Source: a bacterium (lineage in GTDB: Bacteria > Zhuqueibacterota > QNDG01 > JAGLOF01). From it: a DNA stretch of 64,000 nucleotides. This document shows positions 8,787-18,301 of the stretch, piece by piece. The position numbers and the translations under genes were made by a program. The DNA lies in NCBI GenBank assembly GCA_016934955.1, contig JAFGRY010000029.1, positions 1-64,000 on the forward strand. The letters run 5' to 3'. The notes beneath the pieces are model-generated. The model saw only the letters and a program-made list of their open reading frames with translations, did not search any database and had not been told where the DNA came from. Each line of letters starts with the position of its first letter. Within the stretch, counting starts at the first letter, position 1.

Positions 8787-10160
8787 TTACCACAGCTCAA
8801 GCAGGGAGAGCACCTTCACCACGGCTCCCAGCGTGACGACGATGATGGCGATACCCATGGCTGTGTTCCAGAGCAATCCCGTGAAGCCCCTGTTTCTTTC
8901 TTCTCCCAGATAGTCACGCCGGTTCTGAAGCAGGAAAAATCCCAGATAGGCCAGGGGCAGCATGATCAGGTTGAAGCTGGAGGTGAGCACCGGCAGCCAG
9001 AAGGGCATGGCATAAAAGGCGCCGATGATACCGATATTCGCCGTCATCGTGGACCAGAAAAAGGCTTTGCCGCTGAATTCGAATCCAAACACCTCGCTGA
9101 GCACGAATCCGGCGATGAGCATCTCCAGCACCAGGGTAGTGAGGCACATGCTGACGATGCCGAAGGAAAAGACGATGCGGGAGAGGGTGATTCCGATGAG
9201 CGGTTCGAGAATATGGGCCACGTCGACCGCGCTTTTAACTTCGATGCCGGCCGGGTGAAGCGTATTGGCCGCGGCGATGATCACCAGCGAGGTCGCCGCG
9301 ACAAAGGGCAGAAAGGTGCTGGTTGCCAGGTCGAAGTTTTTCAGTCCCAGATGGGACCGTCCCCATCCCCTGGCCAGCAGCGTGTAGGGATAGAGGAAGG
9401 TCATGTTGACGCCCACGGCCGCGCCCAGCGCACCCAGCACGATGGTGATTCCCCGCACATCGCCTGGAATGTAGAATGAGAAATACCCGCTTGCCAGCTG
9501 ATCCCACCGAACGCCGGTTTTGATCACCACCCCCAGAAAGGCCGCCACCATCACCATCACCAGGGTTTTCAGGGTTTTTTCAAAGAGACGGATAGATCTG
9601 CGTCTGCCGCTGCCGTAGGCGTTGCAGATGAGCGTCGCCGCCGTCAGCATGATAAGCGCCGCCGGCAGAGCGGGAAGCGTGATCCCGGCCACGGAAAACA
9701 TATCGCGCAGCAGCGCCGTACCCAGGGAGTACTGCGGAAACTGCCAGACAATGGAGGCAAGCAGGACATTGAACACCCAGAACCAGGCGAGGGTCGGATG
9801 CAGCCTGGTTCGAAATACGTCAAAGGGACGCTCCCGGGTGACCAGGACCTGCTTGCCGATGGCGGCGAACATGATCACGCCCAGAAACATGCTCACCGGC
9901 TGTACCCAGAGCAGCCGGTACCCGTAGGCGGACCCGGCGAAGAGGGAGGAGGCCGCGGAACCGGCGCCGAGGGTGACCGCGCTCTGCAGCCATCCCGGAC
10001 CCGACAGATGCCAGTAGCCGCGCCAGCGGGAGAGCAGCGAGGGCCGTTTTTCGATTCGCCGCAGCGCCTCTGCTTCTGCGGCCAGGGCCTTCGCGTCCCG
10101 TTTTTCCGCCATGGGCAGGCCCCGGCGGATGGGCGGGTGTCCTCCGGTCTCTTTTTTCAT
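8787..10160 (-). CDS. NRAMP-superfamily transporter lacking the metal-binding motifs
   Basis: 457 residues with about 11 membrane helices. The first helix begins GPGWLQSAVTLGAGSA (from residue 54). In NRAMP proteins GPG is followed eight residues later by the metal-binding DPGN, and here that position reads GAGS. The MPH motif of helix 6 is also not recognisable (NMTFLYPY). It therefore belongs to a divergent NRAMP branch that probably does not carry Mn/Fe in the canonical way. It begins one base after the stop of the enolase-family gene, so it is the last gene of that catabolic operon and may import its substrate. ATG 10160 is preferred over upstream starts inside the previous gene. Confidence 0.75.
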   Translation of the reverse strand: MKKETGGHPPIRRGLPMAEKRDAKALAAEAEALRRIEKRPSLLSRWRGYWHLSGPGWLQSAVTLGAGSAASSLFAGSAYGYRLLWVQPVSMFLGVIMFAAIGKQVLVTRERPFDVFRTRLHPTLAWFWVFNVLLASIVWQFPQYSLGTALLRDMFSVAGITLPALPAALIMLTAATLICNAYGSGRRRSIRLFEKTLKTLVMVMVAAFLGVVIKTGVRWDQLASGYFSFYIPGDVRGITIVLGALGAAVGVNMTFLYPYTLLARGWGRSHLGLKNFDLATSTFLPFVAATSLVIIAAANTLHPAGIEVKSAVDVAHILEPLIGITLSRIVFSFGIVSMCLTTLVLEMLIAGFVLSEVFGFEFSGKAFFWSTMTANIGIIGAFYAMPFWLPVLTSSFNLIMLPLAYLGFFLLQNRRDYLGEERNRGFTGLLWNTAMGIAIIVVTLGAVVKVLSLLELW

Positions 10161-10161
10161 G

Positions 10162-11379
10162 CTAGATCGACACCTCGATGTCCCTGATTTTTTCTTCATC
10201 CACTGCAATGCCCAGACCGGGCCCTCGCGGCACGCGCAGTGTGCCGTCTCGCGGAAGAAGCGGCTCTTTCAGCACACTGAAATCGATGAACTGGGGACCG
10301 TTGAGCGCCGCCGGTCCGGTGCAGCCGTACGCGCCGAAGAGCGCCAGCGTTGCCGCCAGGGAAATGTCCGGATCGGTGAGGCCGCTGCCCAGCAGCATCA
10401 GGCCGTGCCGGTGGAGAAGGTCGATCTGGAGCCGGGCCGGAAACAGCCCGCCGCAGCGTGACGGCTTCATTGCTACCCCGTCCAGCATGTCCAGGGCGAT
10501 GAATTCCTCCAGTGTACGGGGGTCGACCAAACCCTCATCCATGAGTATGGGGAGCGCACCCTGTTTTTTCAGGGCCCGGTACCCGCTGATACAGTTCGGG
10601 CGCAGGGGCTGCTCGAGCACATCGACGCCGGCGTCGGCCAGCATCGGCGCGGTCCGCAGCGCGGTATCCGGATCATAGCCGCCGTTGGCGTCGGCCCAGA
10701 GAAATCCATCCGGGGCCGCCTTTCGTGCCCGGCGGCAGAGCGCCAGATCCGTGTCCGGATCGGGGGAAACCTTGACGTTGAAATGGCGATACCCGAGAGA
10801 GCGTCCCTGGTCTATGAGGCCGTCCAGCAGGTCCGGGGTTTTGGGATTGAGGGTCCAGCTGAGAGTGATGCTCTTTGCCGGAGTCAGTCCCCACACGCCG
10901 GGCAGGGATATATCCGCCATTCTGCCGATCAGGTCGTGGAGAGCGATGTCGATCCCCGCCTTGGCGATTGGCTGGCCGGTATTGAAGGAGGGGGCGATCG
11001 CCGTACTCATCAGCCGATGCAGCTCAGCAGGATCGGGGACCGGCAGGCCGGTGAGCAGGGGGGCGAAATAATTGCGTATGGTGCTTGTCACCGACTCCAG
11101 CGTTTCGTAGCTCCAGCGGGGAATGGGTACGCTCTCACCCCAGCCCACGACGCCGTCCGAGGCGGTTATTTTTACGATCGCGGCCGCCCGTCCCCGCATG
11201 GTACCCCGGATATCCTCAAAAAACTTGAAGCGGCCTTTCATGGGGTAGACCACCGGGAAGACCTGAATGCGCTCGATGGTCGCCGCTGTCCGCCTCCCAA
11301 GGACTGTACCCCCGCCGACCATCAATGCGGCGGTGCCGGCACCCGTTTTTTTAAGAAACGCTCTGCGTGTACAGTTCAT
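10162..11379 (-). CDS. Enolase-superfamily (MR/MLE-type) enzyme with Tat signal
   Basis: 405 residues. The N-terminus (RRAFLKKTGAG, hydrophobic, Ala-rich) is a twin-arginine signal. Next come the enolase-superfamily capping domain and barrel: HFNVKVS (the second Lys of the KxK pair kept, the first replaced by Asn), metal ligands in WADANGGY, VLEQPL and LMDEGL, and the opposite catalytic Lys in VAMKPSRCGG. Such enzymes abstract a proton alpha to a carboxylate (dehydratase, racemase, cycloisomerase). The mixed acid/base set leaves the reaction open. Operon context suggests a sugar-acid or related substrate handled outside the cytosol. Confidence 0.82.
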   Translation of the reverse strand: MNCTRRAFLKKTGAGTAALMVGGGTVLGRRTAATIERIQVFPVVYPMKGRFKFFEDIRGTMRGRAAAIVKITASDGVVGWGESVPIPRWSYETLESVTSTIRNYFAPLLTGLPVPDPAELHRLMSTAIAPSFNTGQPIAKAGIDIALHDLIGRMADISLPGVWGLTPAKSITLSWTLNPKTPDLLDGLIDQGRSLGYRHFNVKVSPDPDTDLALCRRARKAAPDGFLWADANGGYDPDTALRTAPMLADAGVDVLEQPLRPNCISGYRALKKQGALPILMDEGLVDPRTLEEFIALDMLDGVAMKPSRCGGLFPARLQIDLLHRHGLMLLGSGLTDPDISLAATLALFGAYGCTGPAALNGPQFIDFSVLKEPLLPRDGTLRVPRGPGLGIAVDEEKIRDIEVSI

Positions 11380-11414
11380 CAGCTCCTCTTAGGCGAGGTG
11401 AACACAAGCACGGG

Positions 11415-12338
11415 TCATTTGCCGGCCGGCCGGTCTTCACAGATGAGGTCGCCGGCAGCGTACTGAATTCCGGCCAGGAGATGCCGAAGGATGACCGGAT
11501 CCTGGAAGATATGCTTCTGGTGGCCGAAGGCGCAGTAGAATACTCTGCCCTTTCCGAATGGTTTGACCCAGCTCATGGGAAAATCACCATCCTCCCGGTG
11601 AATTCCGGACACGGTCATGTCAGTGCGGCTGGTGTCGAGGCTGAGGAGCACCCGGCAGAGATCCCGGGAATATGATCCCGTCATCTGGTAGATCTCGTCG
11701 GTAACCTGAAAATGATCGGGCACATGGGCGACCAGGGGATGATCCGGTTCGTCCTTTTTCAGGGTAACCGTGGAGCCGCTGACCCAGGGGTGGTTGTCGA
11801 ACCGCGCCCCGACGATGGTCCCGAATTCCGGCCAGGTGCGGAAACTGGCGACACCGGCATGGATCACGGCCAGTCCGCCGCCCCGGTACAGGTAATCCCG
11901 GAAACTTTTCCTCAGCGTCGAATCCCTGACCAGGGCCGCCGCCAGCGCGTCCTGCGAGAGGGAATCGGGGAACTCCGGCATGAAGAGTTCATTGTTGGTG
12001 TTGTTCAATATGATCGCGTCGTACGTTTCAATCTGACCGGGTTCGAACTGAGTGACGTCATCGGTGAATACCGGGGTGAAGGCGCCGCTTCGCCGTGCCA
12101 GGATCTCGATGGTCTTTTTGCCCCAGGGAATCGCTTCGTGTTTGTAGTTCCAGGCGCGTGAGAACACCAGCACCGTGGGTGTGCGTCCGGGGAGCACCAG
12201 CGGTGTCGAGGGTGCGGCCGCGGTTATGGCGGCGATTTCCGCATCGGTTAACCCGCAGCTGTCCAGGGCAGGGCCGTGCCCGGCGCTGCAGCTGAGAAGC
12301 ACTACTGCCGCAAGTGCGGTGAAACGGTTAGGTTTCAT
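11415..12338 (-). CDS. ThuA-like domain lipoprotein
   Basis: 307 residues. The N-terminus has a lipoprotein-type signal (VVLLSCSAG). The ThuA-like, class I glutamine amidotransferase-like fold follows from about residue 55 (VLVFSRAWNYKHEAIPWG, AIILNNTNNELF, LAVIHAGVASF, PMSWVKPFGKGRVFYCAFGH). ThuA proteins occur in trehalose and other sugar-utilisation loci and lack the glutaminase Cys. Their exact reaction is unproven. It lies between the enolase-family and Gfo/Idh/MocA genes of the same operon. Confidence 0.85.
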   Translation of the reverse strand: MKPNRFTALAAVVLLSCSAGHGPALDSCGLTDAEIAAITAAAPSTPLVLPGRTPTVLVFSRAWNYKHEAIPWGKKTIEILARRSGAFTPVFTDDVTQFEPGQIETYDAIILNNTNNELFMPEFPDSLSQDALAAALVRDSTLRKSFRDYLYRGGGLAVIHAGVASFRTWPEFGTIVGARFDNHPWVSGSTVTLKKDEPDHPLVAHVPDHFQVTDEIYQMTGSYSRDLCRVLLSLDTSRTDMTVSGIHREDGDFPMSWVKPFGKGRVFYCAFGHQKHIFQDPVILRHLLAGIQYAAGDLICEDRPAGK

Positions 12339-12359
12339 GGTACTCCTTTCAAGCCGGCA

Positions 12360-13700
12360 TCAGAGACGCCAGGGACTTCTGTAGGGCCGTGATGTCATGG
12401 CCGCGGCTGCGGGATCATCGAGGATCTGTTCCTTTTCAGGGTCCCAGTGAATCGTTCTTCCCGTGCGCATGGCAATGTACCCGAGAATACAGGCGGAGCA
12501 CGACCGGTGCCCGATCTCCACCGGCGCAACCGGTTCCCTGCGGGTTTTCATGCAGTCGATAAAGTTGCGCTTGTGGTTGCTGCTTTTATAAAGCCGGATG
12601 TCGCCAGGGCCGAAGGTTTCCTGCAGCAGGGAAGCGGGATCGGCGTCGATGAAGCCGCGGCGCACATGCACCCAGCCCTCGCTGCCTTCGAACATCACTC
12701 CCTGCCTGTTGATCTCATTATGGGTGACATTCATGGTGACACCGTTTGCATAGGTGTAATCGAGATTGAAGGCACCATGCACATCCCAGATGCCTTCCCG
12801 GGCGTATTCGGCGGTGCCGGATATCCGTACGGGGCCGGAATATTCCATGCCCATGCCCCAGTGGGCGCTGTCCAGATGGTGGCTGCCCCAGCCGGTGATC
12901 ATGCCGCAGCAGTAATCGTCGGTCCTGAGCCAGCCGGGTCTGTCGTAACTCTTTACCGGATGCACCCGCTCTTCGATGTAGGGTCTGTAGGGGGCGGGAC
13001 CCAGCCAGAACTCGTAGTCCAGCTCTGCGGGCACGGGCGTCACCGGGTGGTCGCCGGTGAACGGGTCCCTGCCGAACCCGACCTTCACGTGTTTGAGCGT
13101 GCCGATGCGTCCGTTTCGCACCAGCTCGGCGGCATGGCGGAAACGGGCGTCGGAACGCTGCTGACTGCCGACCTGGAGGATGACGCCGTACCGGGCGACA
13201 GCGTCGCTGAGGATGCGGCCTTCATCGATGCGAAAGGTGAGCGGTTTCTGAAGAAAAATATCTTTTCCGGCCCGGGCCGCCTCGATGGCCGGAAGGGCGT
13301 GCCAGAAATCCGGGGTGCAGATCTGCACGGCATCGATGTCGTTTCTCGCCAGGAGTTCCCGAAAATCAGTATATGTGTCGCAGCCCGTGTAGCCGGCCCG
13401 GTTCCCTTTCTGACGGTAATATGTTTCCACTTCCTTCTTCGCGTTTTCCAGCCGCCAGGTGTCCACGTCACAGACGGCGACGACCTGTATGTCGTCATGT
13501 TCGAGAAATCCCTTCATGTCGTCGAATCCCATGCGGCCGACGCCGATACAGCCGAGGGTGATGCGGCTGCCCGGCGAATTTTTTCCGAAAACGGCGGCGG
13601 GAACGATCGAGGGAAAGGCTGCGATGGTACCGGCCGTCCCGAGGGACCGTTTAATGAACGTGCGCCGGTCGGTGGTGCGCTGTCTCGTTTTGTCTTTCAT
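12360..13700 (-). CDS. Gfo/Idh/MocA family oxidoreductase with Tat signal
   Basis: 446 residues. A Tat signal (RRTFIKRSLGTAG) precedes the Rossmann motif GCIGVGRMG and the C-terminal sheet domain. The usual EKP cofactor-binding motif reads LQKPL, and GSHHLDSAHW carries the family's Gly-x-His-x-x-Asp active site. Exported members of this family bind NAD(P) tightly and act on glycosides or polyols. The gene starts inside the end of DUF6807 with a 4-bp overlap, so the two are translationally coupled. Confidence 0.88.
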   Translation of the reverse strand: MKDKTRQRTTDRRTFIKRSLGTAGTIAAFPSIVPAAVFGKNSPGSRITLGCIGVGRMGFDDMKGFLEHDDIQVVAVCDVDTWRLENAKKEVETYYRQKGNRAGYTGCDTYTDFRELLARNDIDAVQICTPDFWHALPAIEAARAGKDIFLQKPLTFRIDEGRILSDAVARYGVILQVGSQQRSDARFRHAAELVRNGRIGTLKHVKVGFGRDPFTGDHPVTPVPAELDYEFWLGPAPYRPYIEERVHPVKSYDRPGWLRTDDYCCGMITGWGSHHLDSAHWGMGMEYSGPVRISGTAEYAREGIWDVHGAFNLDYTYANGVTMNVTHNEINRQGVMFEGSEGWVHVRRGFIDADPASLLQETFGPGDIRLYKSSNHKRNFIDCMKTRREPVAPVEIGHRSCSACILGYIAMRTGRTIHWDPEKEQILDDPAAAAMTSRPYRSPWRL

Positions 13701-15001
13701 GGAGTGGTTCCTGTCTTTTTATAATAGATGATGGTCGACTGCGGAGGTTCGGAGAACTGCCGCCACAGGGTTTCAGCGGTATCGCGGTCAAGATCGCCGT
13801 CAAAGGTGACCGCCCGGTAGCGGCGTACATAGGTATGGCCCGGTTCCAGCAGCCACTCCCCGTAGACGACCGGGCAGAATCCGAAGAAGACCTCTCCCTG
13901 GGGCCAGATCCGCACCGGTTCGGGGTGAGCGTGATTGCCGGGATGGCTTAAAAACAGGATGCCGCCGGTGCCGCCGCCGAGCGTTCCCATGACCCTGCAC
14001 CAGCGAACCCGGGCGCCGTTGCCGTCTTTTCTCGTTTTTCCATCCGAGGTGAGGTAGTCGCTGTTGGTTTCGTTCCAGTCCCGCCTGCCCCGGAACCCGA
14101 ATCCTCCGTAGCGGTACTCTTCCAGCAGCAGCGGTGTGCCGCCCGCGCAGGACTGCGTGATCGTGAAGTCCCAGATCAGACGGGAATCGCCGGGCGGGGC
14201 GGACACCCAGCAGCGAATATCCCACACTTCCTCGAGCACGGGCGTCTCTTCAGGCCGGGCGGTGAGATCGACGAACAGCTGAACCGCCCTGAAGCCCGAG
14301 AATACCCCGCCCGATGCGCGGGAGAGAAAGCGTTCGAACCGCACCGTGCCGGTGCCGTCCCCCAGGTTCCAGAAATCCGGATGCCTGCCGGCATATGCCG
14401 TTTTCGTCCAGGGTGTCCAGATACCCAGGTGGTGGATGTGGTCGGAAGGATGAATGGCGGTGAGAACCTGGTCGCCGGGTGTCCGGACAGGATGGATGAA
14501 TCCGCTTCTGGTAAAGAGCGAATCCGCGCCTTCCGGCGGCGGCACCGGCGCATAGTTGTAGCGCAGCACGGAACGGCCGTGCACCAGGACGTCGAGCCCC
14601 CTGCCGTCATCCTTCAGCCTGCCCGCGGGAGGAGGGACGCGGTCTGCGGAGACCAGCAGGTACGCACGGGTGCGGGCGCTGTCATTGCCTGGCGACAGAT
14701 TCCACCAGAGCCGGCCGGGCCGGACGGGATCCGGCTGGCAGGGGATCGCGAGCGTATCCCCGCCTCTCAACTCCAGCAGCCGCAGGGGCAGCGTCCAGTC
14801 GATTCGTCCGGTATCGAGGTCACAGCAGACCGGCTGAGAGGCCGCTGCCGCTGGTGATACGTCGAGGGTGATATGGGCGAGCGGTGCTGCGGTCCGGGAA
14901 CGCCGCTGGTCTGCACACGCGGCTGTTAGCATGAGAGGGAGCACGAAACAGGCGTACACGCGTCCGCGGGTGCGAGTGGTGGTGACACGGTCATCGGTCA
15001 T
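13697..15001 (-). CDS. DUF6807 (PmoA-like) lipoprotein, first gene of catabolic operon
   Basis: 434 residues. A lipoprotein signal ends in LTAACAD. The DUF6807 signature follows: RSGFIHPVRTPGDQVLT and IHPSDHIHHLGIWTPWT, with a His cluster that could bind metal or sugar. Members lie beside Gfo/Idh/MocA and sugar-isomerase genes in polysaccharide-degrading bacteria. The activity is unknown. It heads the minus-strand operon 15.0-8.8 kb. Confidence 0.85.
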   Translation of the reverse strand: MTDDRVTTTRTRGRVYACFVLPLMLTAACADQRRSRTAAPLAHITLDVSPAAAASQPVCCDLDTGRIDWTLPLRLLELRGGDTLAIPCQPDPVRPGRLWWNLSPGNDSARTRAYLLVSADRVPPPAGRLKDDGRGLDVLVHGRSVLRYNYAPVPPPEGADSLFTRSGFIHPVRTPGDQVLTAIHPSDHIHHLGIWTPWTKTAYAGRHPDFWNLGDGTGTVRFERFLSRASGGVFSGFRAVQLFVDLTARPEETPVLEEVWDIRCWVSAPPGDSRLIWDFTITQSCAGGTPLLLEEYRYGGFGFRGRRDWNETNSDYLTSDGKTRKDGNGARVRWCRVMGTLGGGTGGILFLSHPGNHAHPEPVRIWPQGEVFFGFCPVVYGEWLLEPGHTYVRRYRAVTFDGDLDRDTAETLWRQFSEPPQSTIIYYKKTGTTP

Positions 15002-15368
15002 TGTATTCCCTCGAGCGTGTTCCGTCTTTTACGGCCGGATTGAGGCGCGGTTCTGCGGCCCGCCGGCCGGTTAAAAGAGAACAGAGTGACTGTGATGCGA
15101 GAGGATTGGACCTGTTTTTTAAAATAATCTTTTCTGGGCCATATGCAAGCGGATATTTGGGCATCTGTTTCAGGGCGTCCCGCAGCGGTTCGTTTTTGTC
15201 GGCTGCGAGTGAAACATCCGGTTCAGGGAAACGTATCCGGAACTAGCCGCGCTTGAACAGAGTGGATGAGCCGGACCGATCCGGCTTCGCGCACGCTTGT
15301 TCTCCCGGCTTCACCCAGCTAGCTGCCATATATTTCTATTGTTACTCTCAAACGGGCGGAGTTGTTCT
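15002..15368. other. Divergent intergenic region
   Basis: 367 bp between the DUF6807 operon (minus) and the S41 peptidase (plus). It should hold both promoters. No clear operator palindrome was found. The RBS GGGCGGA for the peptidase is at 15354-15360. Confidence 0.35.
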
Positions 15369-17318
15369 ATGTCCAGACGGTCAAAGATGATGCTCCTTTT
15401 CCTGTGGTGGGCTGCGGGAAATCTCCTCGGCCAGTCTCCGGCCGATACCGCCTATTACCGGCAGTGTTACTACACATGCAAGATCTGGGGGTACCTGAAA
15501 TATTTTCATTCGGAAGTGAGAACCGGTTCCCTCGACTGGGACGGCAGCCTGATCAGCACCCTCGATTCTCTTGAAGTGAACCGGGACAGCCGGACCCTTG
15601 AGGAGACCCTCATGACCCTGTTCGACGCGGCCGGTCCGATGCAGGAAATGGATGACTGGATCAAGGCGCCGTCTTCGCTGGTGCCCTTGAACGTCGATAC
15701 CGCATGGTTCAGAGATCCCATGCTCGCCGGTGCGGTCAGGTCGGAATTGACCATGGTGCGCACCCTCTTCAGACGCAGTCCCTGTTACTGGGTGCGCAAA
15801 GAATTGAATGGCAATGTTGATGTGGCCCAGGACGGGTACCTGTACAGTATGCCCGAGTACACTCTCTTGTCCCGATCGCAGCGGCTGCTGGGACTCTTTC
15901 GCTACTGGAATATCATCAACTATTTTTTCCCCTACAGAAATATCATGGACCAGCACTGGGATGTCACCCTGCTGCAGGCTATCCCCTGGTTCGTCGATGC
16001 GGCGACACCGGTGGAGTATCAGAAAGCGGTGATGCGTACCTCCACGCTGATCAACGATTCCCATTCGGCTCTGCTGAGCACGACGGTGGTCGACAGCATT
16101 CTGGGACGATATTATATACCGATCGAGTGCGAGTATATTGAAAACAGGTTCGTCGTTTCCATCGTGTATGACGAGTCATGTCCGCTGGCGGCGGGGGACG
16201 TCATTCTTTCGGTGGACGGCCGGCCGGTGGAACGTTTCGCGGAAGAGATGGCGCCGCTTTGCCAGCATTCCAATGATGCCTGGCTGCACTACATGCTCTG
16301 CAACTGGCTCCGCCGGGGGACGGCGGGAGCTGTGGAGCTCTCCGTCGAAGGGGCGGAGGGGCCGCGTACCGTCACGGTGCAGCGGGTGGCTCTTGCGGAG
16401 GTGAAGGAGAGATATTACAAAGACGCCGATGCGTGGTACACCTTCGATCGGGGCGGAAAATCATTCGGCTATGTCCAGATGGGGCTGCTGATGCCCGAAG
16501 ACATTCCGACGATGTTCGAAGATTGCTGGGGTGCCGATGCACTCATATTCAATATCCGCGCCTATCCCAATGAGACGATCTGGCAGATGGTCAACTGGCT
16601 CTTTGACGCATGCATCAAAGTGGCGCTGTTCGTAGAGCCATATGTATACGATGCGGGCATGTTCTGGTGGGCTTCATCCTGGCTGGGATACGGTGACTTT
16701 TCCAGGACCTGGCAAAAACCGCTCTACATCCTTCAGAACGAAGCCACCATAAGCCAGGCTGAATACACGATCATGACGCTGCAGCAGCATCACCGGGCGG
16801 TTACAGTCGGCAGCCAGACCGCCGGAGCCGACGGCGATGTATCGCTCGTCTATCTGCCCGCGGGGGTACGGACGGTCTTCACCGGACTGGGAGTTTTTTT
16901 CCCTGACTCTTCCCAAACGCAGCGAATCGGGATCATTCCCGACATCGAGGTCAGGCCGACAATCGCGGGCAAACGTGCCGGTGAAGACGAGGTGCTCGAA
17001 GCGGCGCTGGACCACTATTTCCGTACCTCGGTCGCGACGGGCGAACCGTCCCCCGCCGGTTTCGCGCTCTCTCAGAACTATCCCAACCCGTTCAACCCGG
17101 CAACCGGGATCTCATTCCGTTTGCCCGCCGCAGGCAGGGTTGTCGTGACGGTATACGATATTCAGGGCAGGGAGATAGCCGCACTGGTGAACGGTGTCCG
17201 CGGACCCGGTGAGCACACCGTCACCTGGAATGCCGCGGACCTGCCGTCCGGCGTCTATGTGTGCAGAATGCAGGCGGACCGCTTCACCGCGGTGAGGAAG
17301 ATGGCCCTGGTGCGCTGA
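15369..17318 (+). CDS. S41-family peptidase-like protein with type IX sorting domain
   Basis: 649 residues. A signal peptide (MMLLFLWWAAGNLLGQ) is followed by an S41 (C-terminal-processing/tricorn-like) region. The serine motif reads ISQAEY with Ser462, and VGSQTAGADGD follows where processing peptidases carry GKG, so the usual Lys is absent. A PDZ-like segment lies around 290-340. The last ~85 residues form a type IX sorting domain: LSQNYPNPFNPATG, VYDIQGREIAAL and SGVYVCRM, ending in KMALVR. It is thus exported and probably surface-attached. ATG 15369 is chosen because it begins the signal peptide 8 bp after an RBS. Confidence 0.85.
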   Translation: MSRRSKMMLLFLWWAAGNLLGQSPADTAYYRQCYYTCKIWGYLKYFHSEVRTGSLDWDGSLISTLDSLEVNRDSRTLEETLMTLFDAAGPMQEMDDWIKAPSSLVPLNVDTAWFRDPMLAGAVRSELTMVRTLFRRSPCYWVRKELNGNVDVAQDGYLYSMPEYTLLSRSQRLLGLFRYWNIINYFFPYRNIMDQHWDVTLLQAIPWFVDAATPVEYQKAVMRTSTLINDSHSALLSTTVVDSILGRYYIPIECEYIENRFVVSIVYDESCPLAAGDVILSVDGRPVERFAEEMAPLCQHSNDAWLHYMLCNWLRRGTAGAVELSVEGAEGPRTVTVQRVALAEVKERYYKDADAWYTFDRGGKSFGYVQMGLLMPEDIPTMFEDCWGADALIFNIRAYPNETIWQMVNWLFDACIKVALFVEPYVYDAGMFWWASSWLGYGDFSRTWQKPLYILQNEATISQAEYTIMTLQQHHRAVTVGSQTAGADGDVSLVYLPAGVRTVFTGLGVFFPDSSQTQRIGIIPDIEVRPTIAGKRAGEDEVLEAALDHYFRTSVATGEPSPAGFALSQNYPNPFNPATGISFRLPAAGRVVVTVYDIQGREIAALVNGVRGPGEHTVTWNAADLPSGVYVCRMQADRFTAVRKMALVR

Positions 17319-17338
17319 CCGCTCCGGTACGCCGCCCG

Positions 17339-18301
17339 TCACCGGTGCGGCACGACTGGAATCGGGGCCTGTTCGCCCACATACGCCTCTTTGCCTATGT
17401 TTCTGATCACGATGGTGCGCTCGGCCACGGAATATATCGTTTCCCGGGCCATGGGGACAACCGTGCCCGAGATGACCGTTTCCTGCAGATCCACTTTCTG
17501 AACCCAGTTGTCGAGAAGGCTCCGGTAGATGTCGCCCCGGTACCTGCTCCTGCCCTCACCGGTCACTTCGACGCCGGGGAAGGGCTCGAGTATCATTTTA
17601 AACCGGCTCTCGCCCGAATCATACCCGATAAGCGCGCAGGGAACGGCGCTGACCAATGAAACCCCCTTGAACACAAGGAGTATCCTGCCGTTCTCGAAAA
17701 AGGATCCTTCCCGTATTGAGGATCCCAGATTCGTCGGCGGCCTGCTGTAGGATGCCCCGTGTTCCGTGCAGTCGCCGATACGCTTCAGATCCTGAATGCC
17801 GCCTCCCTCTTCGCAGGGCCGGGGGAAGACGGAGCACATGGCATGAAAATCGATGAACGCGTTGTACACATGGTACCGTTTGTCGACGGGCAGCACAGCG
17901 CCGTCGCTGTCGGTGATGGTATCGAAGAGCGCGTGATCGATGCCGAATACTCTTCCGAGACTGTCGATCCCGGCAGGACCGAGCACGTGGGTCCAGTTTT
18001 TCAGCGCCGGGATCTCTTTCGTTACCGTGTCACCGAAGGTGACCTGAAAGCGGGAACAGCGGTAGCCTTCGCCTCCCGGGATATCCGGGTCATACATGAG
18101 GAGCAGGGAATAGGTGTCCGTGCCAAGCAGGTCACCATCAGGGGAGAATGATGTCAGTCGTGATTCCATGGAAAAATACCGGGGATTTTTCTCAGGCAGC
18201 CCGGAAAAATCATAGGGCCCGGCAGGTATGAGTACGGGTGGTGCCTGCGCGGCCGCGAAATGCGCGGACAGCAGCAGCGCCGTTGTCAGCGTCTGTTTCA
18301 T
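17339..18301 (-). CDS. Secreted protein of unknown function
   Basis: 320 residues with a cleavable signal peptide (ALLLSAHFAAAQA). The remainder is beta-rich, Cys-poor and without a motif I recognise. It overlaps the regulator gene upstream by 4 bp (ATGA-type junction), so it is the third gene of a minus operon: membrane protein, regulator, this protein. That context suggests a product controlled by the small regulator. Confidence 0.7.
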   Translation of the reverse strand: MKQTLTTALLLSAHFAAAQAPPVLIPAGPYDFSGLPEKNPRYFSMESRLTSFSPDGDLLGTDTYSLLLMYDPDIPGGEGYRCSRFQVTFGDTVTKEIPALKNWTHVLGPAGIDSLGRVFGIDHALFDTITDSDGAVLPVDKRYHVYNAFIDFHAMCSVFPRPCEEGGGIQDLKRIGDCTEHGASYSRPPTNLGSSIREGSFFENGRILLVFKGVSLVSAVPCALIGYDSGESRFKMILEPFPGVEVTGEGRSRYRGDIYRSLLDNWVQKVDLQETVISGTVVPMARETIYSVAERTIVIRNIGKEAYVGEQAPIPVVPHR

